From an uncultured beta proteobacterium (GTDB lineage Bacteria; Pseudomonadota; Gammaproteobacteria; Burkholderiales; Burkholderiaceae_C): a DNA stretch of 6,335 nt. The notes under the pieces were generated by a model. That model was not told the DNA's origin. It was given only the letters and a program-made list of their open reading frames with translations, and did no database searches. The stretch is from assembly GCA_903920405.1 (NCBI GenBank), contig CAIXMC010000029.1:1-6335 (forward strand), in the 5' to 3' direction. This document shows positions 1-6,335 of the stretch, one piece after another; positions within the stretch are counted from its first letter, which is position 1; each line of letters begins with the position of its first letter. The position numbers and the translations under genes were made by a program.

Positions 1-1480
1 GGGCCGCAACGAGCGCTGGATAATTTTGAAAAGGTTCTGTTGACAGCAAGGTGCGCCGTGCATTGTCCCAACTCATGCCCTTACGACCGGTCATGTCCTC
101 AAATAAGGTCATCAGCACGCCAACAATGGCTTCGGGTGGTTGACCGGCAAAACCGGTTCGTGGCGTATCCCTGCTCTCGGCGGTATCCAGCCAGATACGC
201 AGCACCGGAACGGTCTCTTCAATCACACGCAGCATGGCACGAACGGCGGGCAGCATGGCCCCAGCCCCGTCCAGCACGGCGGATACGGCAGGATGCTGGT
301 GGTCGATCCGGTAGCGTGTGCCCGACGGTGCGTGTTCAACACACCAGGCTTGCTCAATGGGTGCGCCGCAGGGCACTGGTGTGTACGAGCCACGGTACGC
401 AAAGACGCGCCGCGCCCTGTTGCGGGTTTCCTTTGCAAATTGGGTTAGCCAGGAACGCAGTGCGACGGGTGGGCGTGCAGTGGATTTGCGGATGTCGATT
501 TTCCAGGCTGCATCTGCCGTGTTGGGAATGTCGAGCCGGATTCTGGCAAGGCGCAGCGTTTCGTCACGGTTCCATGCACGTCCCTGACCCAGACCGAGCC
601 ATCCACCTGCGACCAGCAGCCGCATGTTGCGATACACATAAAAGCCTTGCTGCGCAGTCCATCCTTCTGGGCCTGCGCCAGAGTCAAATGCTTCGGGAGT
701 GAGTTTGTCCTTGTGGGGCAACACATGGCACTCGATTTCAACGGTGCCTGCATCGGTATGTTTTCTTTCGACCGGCGAGTGCCACGGCTTGGCTGCATGT
801 TTGCACATGAAGGGATCCCAGGGTGTAATGGGGCGGCCATTCAGGAAGATTCGCAACCGTGGACAAGACCCATCGAGCAGGCGGTGAAAGACCATGGCAA
901 GATGGGCATGAACCCTGTCAATCAGATCGTTGTAGTCATCCACACCGTAGCCGCCAGAAACAATTCTGTCCATGTTTTCCCATAGAACCAAAGTTCCTGA
1001 CTCTTGTTCTTTCAGGGCAGACAAAACATCTTCCGAGCCCGTGGCAGGCCCCTCAAACAACAACCAGCCGGCCTCAGGGCTACAGGCCAGTGCATCCAGA
1101 TCCCAACGCAGGCAGGCAGGCGACCCACCTTTTTTAACGCTTGCGACCGTCAGCCTTCGACACTGTGACAACGAGGCTGTTTTAAGCCCCATGCCAAAGC
1201 GGCCAAGATCACCGACGGTTCGAGCGTCCAGTGGACTTTTATCACCGAGCGTCATGGCAGATTCAAGCTCGGCATCGGTCATGCCAATGCCATCGTCTTG
1301 TATCGTCACGCGGCTGGCAGCACCTTGCCATGAAAAATCCAGTCGCACTTCGGTGGCATTTGCCGAAATGCTGTTGTCAATGATGTCAGCCACAGCGGCA
1401 GCGGTGGTGTATCCCAGGCCACGGAGCGATTCGAGCATGGCGCCTGCGCGTGGGGGTGCGTTTCGTGTGTTGGGGATCAT
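1..1480 (-). CDS. GHKL-family (MutL/HSP90-like) ATPase, 3' end outside window
   Basis: An open frame of 493 codons starts at ATG 1480 and reaches the left edge without a stop, so the C-terminus is missing. The N-terminal ATP-binding fold shows the GHKL motifs in order: N-box ADIIDNS (residues 31-37), G1 box DDGIGM (62-67) and G2 box GRFGMGLKTAS (93-103). A second domain has IFLNGRPITPWDPF (about 211-224) and QGFYVYRNMRLL (about 278-289), which I associate from memory with stand-alone GHKL ATPases found beside Z1-domain, AIPR, Vsr and methyltransferase genes. No transmembrane or sensor segment is seen, so a histidine kinase is unlikely. The start is supported by AAAGG nine bases upstream and by an ATGA overlap with the preceding frame. 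An internal ATG at codon 15 is less likely. The expected role is ATP-driven conformational switching in a defence or DNA-processing complex. The fold is certain; the role is inferred. Confidence 0.9.
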   Translation of the reverse strand, partial: MIPNTRNAPPRAGAMLESLRGLGYTTAAAVADIIDNSISANATEVRLDFSWQGAASRVTIQDDGIGMTDAELESAMTLGDKSPLDARTVGDLGRFGMGLKTASLSQCRRLTVASVKKGGSPACLRWDLDALACSPEAGWLLFEGPATGSEDVLSALKEQESGTLVLWENMDRIVSGGYGVDDYNDLIDRVHAHLAMVFHRLLDGSCPRLRIFLNGRPITPWDPFMCKHAAKPWHSPVERKHTDAGTVEIECHVLPHKDKLTPEAFDSGAGPEGWTAQQGFYVYRNMRLLVAGGWLGLGQGRAWNRDETLRLARIRLDIPNTADAAWKIDIRKSTARPPVALRSWLTQFAKETRNRARRVFAYRGSYTPVPCGAPIEQAWCVEHAPSGTRYRIDHQHPAVSAVLDGAGAMLPAVRAMLRVIEETVPVLRIWLDTAESRDTPRTGFAGQPPEAIVGVLMTLFEDMTGRKGMSWDNARRTLLSTEPFQNYPALVAA

Positions 1481-1884
1481 TTTCTGTAACCTTTACCTAG
1501 CCAGTATTCAAACCCGAATTCCGTGAGCTTGCGGATAATTTGATTGTGGCGGTTATCACTGTCATCCATGATTTCAACCCAAATCGAACCACCTTCCTTG
1601 TGGCGATCATCAATCACATCGATGCCAAAAACAGCCACCATTTTCAGAAAGCGGTCAAGCAAGAGGGGATTTGCATCTGTTTTTTCAAGATGGCGGTCGT
1701 CATTTGTGTCATCTGATGCATCGGTGATTTCCGTTGAGATCACACGTTCGTTTTCAGTTCGATTCTTTGGGAATATCTCATGGAATGCTTCTTTGGAATG
1801 GAACTTTGGAATTACATTCGCCTCGGTTTTCAGTTTTTCTCCAACTTTGCCCTCTGTTTTTTTTTGCGCAATAGCCTTGATCAC
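1477..1884 (-). CDS. Small GGSIWV...[10 protein letters not shown] domain, probably the frameshifted C-terminus of the sigma factor
   Basis: A 135-codon frame opens at GTG 1884 and overlaps the sigma gene by 107 bases in the +1 frame. Residues 1-72 are a charged, probably disordered linker. Residues 74-135 look like a compact alpha/beta domain: [20 protein letters not shown], then GGSIWVE (98-104), then [16 protein letters not shown] at the end. From memory, similar GGaLWV...GF....GKGWW modules occur at the C-termini of helicases and other DNA-linked proteins; I know no function for it. The GTG start is doubtful: no Shine-Dalgarno sequence lies at the right distance, and the first in-frame ATG is codon 82. 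Reading in from the sigma frame at the A9 run (1865-1857) with a one-base shift gives an uninterrupted 925-aa fusion instead. Its TGA overlaps the ATPase ATG, which argues that this frame really is translated. The domain is confident; its mode of expression is open. Confidence 0.7.
   Translation of the reverse strand: MIKAIAQKKTEGKVGEKLKTEANVIPKFHSKEAFHEIFPKNRTENERVISTEITDASDDTNDDRHLEKTDANPLLLDRFLKMVAVFGIDVIDDRHKEGGSIWVEIMDDSDNRHNQIIRKLTEFGFEYWLGKGYRK
1490..1494 (-). promoter_or_regulatory. Ribosome binding site of the GHKL ATPase gene
   Basis: On the minus strand, AAAGG lies nine bases before ATG 1480, inside the last codons of the preceding small-domain frame. A second AGG sits at 1498-1496. 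The spacing is normal for a Shine-Dalgarno site. It supports the ATG at 1480 as the start and would allow some ATPase translation even without coupling from upstream. Confidence 0.6.
1765..1812 (-). repeat. Degenerate 13-base-period direct repeat, four copies
   Basis: On the minus strand, ATTCCAAAG occurs at 1812-1804 and again at 1799-1791. Diverged copies follow at 1786 (ATTCCATGA) and 1774 (ATTCCCAAAG). Copy starts are 13, 13 and 12 bases apart. The period is not a multiple of three, so it does not encode a protein repeat. It spans the stop of the 825-aa sigma frame (1780-1778). Confidence 0.5.
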
Positions 1885-4255
1885 GAATGATAATTTGTCT
1901 TAATTCCCTGAGCGCTTGCCCTTCAATTTGACGAATCCTTTCCCGTGTAAGGTCGAGTGTTCGTGCAATCTCTTCCAGCGTATATTCATCTGAACCACCA
2001 AGCGCAAAGCGCATTCGCAACACTTGATCTTTGGGTGCTTCTAGTTGATTGAGTAGTGAATCCAGACGTTCATGGGATTCTTTGGCGCAGACAACATCAT
2101 AAGGGTCAGCCAGCGCGTGGTCGATCATCGACTCGGTAGGGATGGTTCCAATATCCTCCAGCCTTGTGATATGAACTGGTTCCAAAGAGGCTCGCAGAAT
2201 GGCCACAATTTTGCGCGCAGGTATGGACAAGCGTTCGGCAAGCTCGGTCACGGTCGGCATCCGGCCTGTGGCACCTTCAACAGCATCCACCTCACGCCAC
2301 ACGCGCTGAGATGTTTCATGAGCATGCGCCGGGAGTCGCACGACACGGCAATGGTCGGCAACCGAACGGGCAATTTGCTGGCGTATCCACCACGTTGCCA
2401 TGGTTGAAAACTTGAACCCACGTTTGTAATCAAATATTTCGACGGCCTTCATCAACCCCAGGTTGCCCTCCTGAATCAAATCGTCGTAGGGCATACCGCT
2501 TCTCAAATACCGTTTGGCGATGGAGGTGACCAGGCGCAAATTGGCCTCAATCATTTTGACTTTGGCCTGAGCTGTACACCGTACACCAGCCGCCATGCGC
2601 TGATTCAGTATTTTGAGGTCATTGAGTGGCACTACGAGGCGGGCTTTCAAATCAGCCATTTGTTGGTGTATGTCATGCACCGCGTCCATGTTGTTGCGCA
2701 AGGCGGCACTCCATGGCTGGTCTGTTTTAGTCTGTGCAACGAACCAGTGGCAATCAAGCCAGGGGGCACCCGTCTTGTCACTGCCGCCAAATGTGGTGTC
2801 ATACAGATGGGATGGGTAGCCACACACATCCACCATGATGTGCCGTAAATTTCTCTCTTGTGCCTGAATTTTTGACACTTGCCCACCCAGCATGGCACAC
2901 AACCTGTCCATCGTCGCGGCAGTCAACCTGAGGGTCAGAATGACATCATTCATCCCCTTTTGTGCCTGGAGATGGCTTGCTGAGCCGTAACCCTCTTGAT
3001 GACAGGCGATGGTGACGGCTTCAAACTGTTGACGCAATGCATCAAAGCGTTTCATGACTTCAACCATGCGATCGCCAGGGCTTTGCACATTCACTCCGTC
3101 ACTGTCGCTTGGGGTACGGGTCAATCCCTCTTCGACACCTTCCAGGGCATCAGCATCGCCGGCTTTTTTACCGTCATAGTCGTCATCGGAAACAACAATA
3201 CGCAATGGGATAAGGCCCGCGCGTATTTCTTCGCCCAGCCTGAGAATTTCAGCAACCATCGACGGTACTGAAGCAATGACATTGATAACCTCAAGGCGGC
3301 CGTTTTCCATCTGCCTGCCCAGTTCGACTTCGCCCGCAGCCGTCAGCAAGTTGATTTTTTGTGTTTCACGAAAATAGATGCGCAATGGGTCGTTGTCATG
3401 TGCCGTCGTGCCATATATTGAATCCAGGGCAGCAGAGATGGCATCTTCTTCCAGGACAGTCTCCTGCGGGTCTGTAAAAACATGGAAGTTTTCTTCGTAT
3501 GAGCTGTATTCAAATCGCTCATCGGTTTCAGCACCCAGATCGTGAATGACACGGTGCAACAGTGAGTTGGTTTCCTCATCCGTGGAACCGTCAGGGTTCA
3601 TGGTCAGTTCTTCAACCAGTGCTTCTGGAACACTGCCCTCACGCAAGGAACGCAAAAGCATATTTCGGAGCAGACCACTTGCTTCGATGTCATCCGAGGA
3701 CAGAAATTTTGCCGCACGATCTGGAAGAAAGGCCTCCGTATCCGACCAGTCTTTTGATGTGTCGATGGGGATGTGGCTGGATATGGCTGCATCGGTTTTA
3801 GCTGCTGATTCGGCCAACGATGGATCGCTACAGTGCAAGGTGACTGAAACCTCTGGCTCCCAAGCGGAAAGGTCGCAGACATCCACAGCGTCCAAACTGT
3901 GGGATGAAGTCATCACCAGGCAACCCTCTGCGTCACCTTGTGTCACATCCTGGTGTTCACAACTGAGCAACCCCAGTTCCCTGGCAACATCGACTGCCCC
4001 GTTGGCAATGGCAATGGCCAGCGCATTGCGGCCATACGGGTCAAGACTTTGGTGGCTGGCGCCTGCTTCGATAAGCATGCGGCAAATTCTGGATTTATTG
4101 TGCCTTGCGGCGAGCATCAACGGGGTGAGACCGTCGTTATCGCGGGCTTCAAGGTTGTCACCACGACGGATATGCAATTGAACTGAACTTTCAACCCCCG
4201 TCACAACAGCCATCCTGAACAGCCTGTTGAGGTGTGCCGTGAACCCGTGAGTCAT
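1778..4255 (-). CDS. Ankyrin-repeat RpoD-type (group 1-like) sigma-70 factor
   Basis: The protein is 825 aa in the frame given. Two ankyrin repeats lie at about 39-97 ([20 protein letters not shown], then [15 protein letters not shown]), possibly with a degenerate one before them. An acidic linker follows. Residues 196-246 resemble sigma region 1.1. Region 1.2 is at 289-318 (DPLRIYFRE...[15 protein letters not shown]), followed by a long non-conserved region as in proteobacterial RpoD. Region 2 is at 568-647 ([44 protein letters not shown]), region 3 at about 655-725, and region 4 at 730-787 with the helix-turn-helix [17 protein letters not shown]. It should bind core RNA polymerase and choose promoters; ankyrin repeats usually bind proteins, so they may sense a trigger. 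ATG 4255 is the first start after an in-frame TGA, with AGG close upstream. The last 26 residues after the A9 run look random, unlike a sigma C-terminus. It is too diverged and too large to be the housekeeping RpoD. Confidence 0.92.
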   Translation of the reverse strand: MTHGFTAHLNRLFRMAVVTGVESSVQLHIRRGDNLEARDNDGLTPLMLAARHNKSRICRMLIEAGASHQSLDPYGRNALAIAIANGAVDVARELGLLSCEHQDVTQGDAEGCLVMTSSHSLDAVDVCDLSAWEPEVSVTLHCSDPSLAESAAKTDAAISSHIPIDTSKDWSDTEAFLPDRAAKFLSSDDIEASGLLRNMLLRSLREGSVPEALVEELTMNPDGSTDEETNSLLHRVIHDLGAETDERFEYSSYEENFHVFTDPQETVLEEDAISAALDSIYGTTAHDNDPLRIYFRETQKINLLTAAGEVELGRQMENGRLEVINVIASVPSMVAEILRLGEEIRAGLIPLRIVVSDDDYDGKKAGDADALEGVEEGLTRTPSDSDGVNVQSPGDRMVEVMKRFDALRQQFEAVTIACHQEGYGSASHLQAQKGMNDVILTLRLTAATMDRLCAMLGGQVSKIQAQERNLRHIMVDVCGYPSHLYDTTFGGSDKTGAPWLDCHWFVAQTKTDQPWSAALRNNMDAVHDIHQQMADLKARLVVPLNDLKILNQRMAAGVRCTAQAKVKMIEANLRLVTSIAKRYLRSGMPYDDLIQEGNLGLMKAVEIFDYKRGFKFSTMATWWIRQQIARSVADHCRVVRLPAHAHETSQRVWREVDAVEGATGRMPTVTELAERLSIPARKIVAILRASLEPVHITRLEDIGTIPTESMIDHALADPYDVVCAKESHERLDSLLNQLEAPKDQVLRMRFALGGSDEYTLEEIARTLDLTRERIRQIEGQALRELRQIIIRDQGYCAKKNRGQSWRKTENRGECNSKVPFQRSIP
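1857..1865 (-). other. A9 homopolymer at the sigma/small-domain frame junction
   Basis: On the coding (minus) strand nine A's follow GCGC and precede CAGAGGG, just after sigma region 4 ends. The outcome depends on the count. Nine A's give the 825-aa sigma. Eight give a 925-aa sigma fused to the GGSIWV domain. Ten give a stop at 1832-1830 and a protein of about 808 aa. The sequence shows directly that the frames diverge here. Whether slippage happens in the cell is inference. A read error at the homopolymer would look the same. Confidence 0.75.
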
Positions 4256-4278
4256 GTCGCCTACACCATCACCTGTTT

Positions 4279-4296
4279 CTCATGAGGGCGCATGAG
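4279..4296. repeat. Inverted repeat in the sigma gene leader, possible operator
   Basis: CTCATG and CATGAG form perfect six-base arms around a six-base spacer. They lie between the candidate promoter and the ATG at 4255, close to the predicted transcription start. Such a site could bind a repressor or form a small hairpin in the leader RNA. The arms are short enough to occur by chance, and no run of T's follows, so it is not a terminator. Confidence 0.3.
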
Positions 4297-4303
4297 AGTA
4301 TGA

Positions 4304-4333
4304 ACAATGAAATGGACATTCGGATCACGTCAA
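4304..4333 (-). promoter_or_regulatory. Weak candidate promoter for the sigma/ATPase operon
   Basis: In the gap after hisD, the minus strand has TTGACG (4333-4328, five of six matches to the -35 consensus). After 18 bases comes CATTGT (4309-4304), which keeps the A and final T most important in a -10 box. Transcription would begin near 4297. An alternative -10, CATACT (4302-4297), has no good -35 at normal spacing. The call rests on consensus matching alone. Confidence 0.25.
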
Positions 4334-4385
4334 AATAAATGCCAAAACGGCCTGTAACCCTTGTCCCATCTGCGTGAGCAGCTAT

Positions 4386-5711
4386 TCAGACAATAGCATT
4401 TAACCTCATCTCTGCCGACCTGGCATGGGCAAATAAGCCTTCACCGTGTGCAAGAACGCTGGCAATCTGTCCCAAGGTCTGTGCGCCTTGCGGGCTGACT
4501 TCAATGAGGCTGCTGCGCTTTTGAAAGTCATACACACCCAGTGGTGAACTGAACCGTGCCGTGCCGCTGGTGGGCAAAACGTGGTTGGGGCCGGCGCAAT
4601 AGTCACCCAAACTCTCGCTGGTGTAAGCCCCCAGGAAAATGGCGCCGGCGTGTTTTAGCAAAGGCTCCCAGCGGTGGGGGTCTTGACTGCTGACCTCCAG
4701 ATGTTCAGGGGCTATTGAATTGCTGATGGCACAGGATTCTTCCATGCTGCGGGTGTGAATCAGTGCGCCACGGTCTGTGAGCGATTTGGCAATGATGTCC
4801 TGACGCGGCATACTGGGCAACAAGCGGTGGATGGCAGACTGCACCAGGTCAAGGTACGCGGCATCGGGGCAGAGCAAAATGCTTTGCGCCAGCTCGTCGT
4901 GCTCGGCTTGACTGAATAAATCCATCGCCACCCAGTCGGCAGGTGTAGAACCATCGGCCAGCACCAAAATTTCGCTGGGGCCGGCAATCATGTCAATTCC
5001 CACCGTGCCAAACACGCGCTTTTTGGCGCTGGCCACGTAGGCGTTGCCCGGGCCGGTGATTTTGTCCACCTTGGGGATGGTGGCTGTTCCGTAAGCCAAA
5101 GCGGCTACCGCCTGAGCACCGCCAATGGTAAAAGCGCGGGTGATACCCGCGAGATAAGCGGCGGCAAGCACCAGGGCATTTTTTTCACCTTGGGGGGTCG
5201 GCACCACCATGATGATTTCACCCACACCAGCCACGTGGGCAGGAATGGCGTTCATCAACACGCTCGACGGGTATGCTGCCTTGCCGCCGGGCACATAAAT
5301 GCCCACTCTGTCCAAGGGGGTGACTTTTTGGCCTAGCAGTGTGCCGTCTTCGTCAAGATAGGTCCAACTCTCGCCACTGGCTTTCTGCTGGGCTTCATGA
5401 AAACTACGCACCCGTTTTGCCGCGGCCTGAAGGGCTTGGCGCTGTACGTCGGGCAGAGTATCAAAAGCAATTTTCAGTTCGGCTTGTGTGAGTTCGAGCG
5501 CTGCCACCGTGCTGGCTGAGAGGCCGTCAAAACGTGCGGTGTACTCCAACACGGCTGCATCGCCACGGTGTTGCACGTCGGCCAGAATTTCAGCCACACG
5601 CTGTTCAATGTGGGCATCGGTTTGTTTCGATCCGCGCAGCAGTGTTTGAAGTTGATCATCAAAAGTGCCGCTAACGCTTGATAGACGGGCGGGAGTAGCT
5701 ATTAAATTCAT
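4386..5711 (-). CDS. hisD: Histidinol dehydrogenase
   Basis: HisD catalyses the last two steps of histidine synthesis, oxidising L-histidinol through histidinal to histidine with two NAD+ in the cytoplasm. The 441-aa length is normal for the family. Visible hallmarks are [20 protein letters not shown] (132-151), [14 protein letters not shown] (217-230), [15 protein letters not shown] (239-253) and [10 protein letters not shown] (264-273). By family alignment the zinc ligands are Q268, H271, D370 ([12 protein letters not shown]) and H429 ([10 protein letters not shown]), and the catalytic pair is E336-H337 (APEHLE). All are present, so the enzyme should be active. ATG 5711 was chosen because [10 protein letters not shown] is a typical HisD N-terminus; longer in-frame starts at 5786 (GTG) and 5774 (ATG) would run back into pheA. 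It starts one base after the pheA stop, so the two are probably cotranscribed. Confidence 0.97.
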   Translation of the reverse strand: MNLIATPARLSSVSGTFDDQLQTLLRGSKQTDAHIEQRVAEILADVQHRGDAAVLEYTARFDGLSASTVAALELTQAELKIAFDTLPDVQRQALQAAAKRVRSFHEAQQKASGESWTYLDEDGTLLGQKVTPLDRVGIYVPGGKAAYPSSVLMNAIPAHVAGVGEIIMVVPTPQGEKNALVLAAAYLAGITRAFTIGGAQAVAALAYGTATIPKVDKITGPGNAYVASAKKRVFGTVGIDMIAGPSEILVLADGSTPADWVAMDLFSQAEHDELAQSILLCPDAAYLDLVQSAIHRLLPSMPRQDIIAKSLTDRGALIHTRSMEESCAISNSIAPEHLEVSSQDPHRWEPLLKHAGAIFLGAYTSESLGDYCAGPNHVLPTSGTARFSSPLGVYDFQKRSSLIEVSPQGAQTLGQIASVLAHGEGLFAHARSAEMRLNAIV

Positions 5712-5712
5712 A

Positions 5713-6335
5713 TCAATCTGCCACCGGATAACTGCCCAGCACTTTGTAAAAAGCACACAGCTTGCGCAGTTCATCCAGCGCTGCACTCACATGGGGTTCT
5801 GAGGGGTGTCCCACCAGATCAATGTAAAAATAATACTCCCACTGGCCTGAACGCGCTGGACGAGACTCAAAGCGCGTCATGGAAACACCGTGTTTTTTCA
5901 GTGGCACGAGCAAGTCATGCATTGCCCCTGGGCGGTTGGTGACCGACACAATCAAACTGATGCAGTCTTTGCCTGTGGCAGGCGGGGAAGGCAAGGTTTG
6001 CGGCAGACAGATGACGGCAAAACGGGTGCGGTTAAAGGCATCGTCCTGAATGGCGTGCGAGACCACATGAAGGCCAAATTCACTGCCAGCGCGTTCACTG
6101 GCAATGGCAGCCCAGGCGTTGTTGGTCGCCGCAAGGCGTGCACCATCGGCATTGCTTTGGGCGGCTCGGCGCTCGGCGTGAGGCAAGTGAGCGGTCAGCC
6201 AGTTTTGGCACTGAGCGAGGGCTTGCGGGTGGGCATAGACCACCTCAATGTCTTTGAGCGATGGCTCCAGGCGAAGGACGTTGTGACGCACCAGAAAACT
6301 GGTTTCACCAATGATGTGCAAGGGGGAGTTCAGCA
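5713..6335 (-). CDS. pheA: Prephenate dehydratase / P-protein (chorismate mutase-prephenate dehydratase), C-terminal part
   Basis: The gene enters from the right edge, so its 5' end is missing; the TTG at 6321 is an internal codon. The first roughly 110 visible residues are the end of the prephenate dehydratase domain, which converts prephenate to phenylpyruvate in phenylalanine synthesis. The conserved catalytic TRF motif is at 6027-6019 ([10 protein letters not shown]), and [12 protein letters not shown] is also typical. The rest is an ACT regulatory domain with [10 protein letters not shown] and [19 protein letters not shown], matching the GALV and ESRP signatures for phenylalanine feedback binding. 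Whether a chorismate mutase domain is fused at the N-terminus, as is common in proteobacteria, cannot be seen. The TGA at 5715-5713 is one base from the hisD ATG. Confidence 0.95.
   Translation of the reverse strand, partial: LNSPLHIIGETSFLVRHNVLRLEPSLKDIEVVYAHPQALAQCQNWLTAHLPHAERRAAQSNADGARLAATNNAWAAIASERAGSEFGLHVVSHAIQDDAFNRTRFAVICLPQTLPSPPATGKDCISLIVSVTNRPGAMHDLLVPLKKHGVSMTRFESRPARSGQWEYYFYIDLVGHPSEPHVSAALDELRKLCAFYKVLGSYPVAD

Noticed and set aside
40..702. Long plus-strand open frame (220 codons)
   Set aside because: It is antisense to the ATPase gene, whose frame has clear GHKL motifs. The predicted protein is Arg/Cys/His-rich and resembles no family.
972..1526. Plus-strand open frame (184 codons) with a Ser/Ala-rich product
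   Set aside because: It lies opposite the N-terminal ATP-binding domain and is a mirror of that frame. No independent start signal or motif was seen.
3546..4181. Plus-strand open frame (211 codons)
   Set aside because: It is antisense to the ankyrin and region 1.1-like part of the sigma gene, and its Ser-rich product has no domain.
4334..4385. Rho-independent terminator after hisD
   Set aside because: Only a four-base stem (CTGC/GCAG) and a three-base GCC/GGC stem before a T-rich stretch were found, too weak to call.
5712..5786. Longer hisD starting at GTG 5786 or ATG 5774
   Set aside because: The extra residues are Cys/Trp-rich, come from reading pheA out of frame, and do not resemble HisD N-termini. 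ATG 5711 fits the family and the pheA stop.
6319..6321. TTG as the start of a short pheA
   Set aside because: The frame continues upstream to the window edge with fitting sequence, and the domain would be cut in half, so TTG is an internal codon.
1..6335. tRNA or rRNA genes, CRISPR array, transposase, integrase
   Set aside because: None was seen on either strand by eye: no cloverleaf-like sequence, regular spacer-repeat array or transposase motif. A covariance or profile search was not possible.

Overview
The window reads almost entirely on the minus strand. It joins two ordinary amino-acid biosynthesis genes (right side) to what looks like an accessory, probably defence-related, operon (left side). 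HisD and PheA resemble betaproteobacterial proteins, with Burkholderiales such as Comamonadaceae most likely. That placement rests on remembered family likeness and is moderate to low confidence.

Layout in transcription order, from high to low coordinates. (1) 6335-5713: the 3' part of pheA, carrying the end of the prephenate dehydratase domain and the ACT domain. (2) 5711-4386: a complete hisD, one base after the pheA stop. (3) 4385-4256: a 130-base gap with a weak promoter candidate and a small inverted repeat, but no convincing terminator. (4) 4255-1778: a large RpoD-type sigma factor with ankyrin repeats fused to its N-terminus. (5) 1884-1477: a second frame overlapping the sigma 3' end, coding for a small domain with a GGSIWV...[10 protein letters not shown] pattern. 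(6) 1480 to 1: an open frame of 493 codons for a GHKL (MutL/HSP90-type) ATPase, which runs off the left edge.

The most interesting point is the sigma/small-domain junction. The sigma gene passes through a run of nine A's (1865-1857) just after sigma region 4 is complete. In the frame as given, the protein ends 26 residues later, at 825 aa. With one A fewer, the frame runs on without a stop into the small domain and gives a 925-aa fusion. The stop of that frame overlaps the ATPase start as ATGA. The conserved-looking domain is therefore in the +1 frame, lacks a convincing ribosome binding site of its own, and is translationally linked to the ATPase. Possible explanations are transcriptional slippage, +1 ribosomal frameshifting, phase variation, a real frameshift mutation, or a base error in the homopolymer. 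A degenerate 13-base-period repeat lies just downstream and could change the same frame.

The sigma factor keeps the -35 reading residues of RpoD but has changed residues in the -10 reading and melting region. It may therefore direct RNA polymerase to a special promoter set. The ATPase resembles the MutL-like component of Z1/AIPR gene clusters such as the MZA anti-phage system. The partner genes needed to prove this would lie left of position 1 and are not visible.
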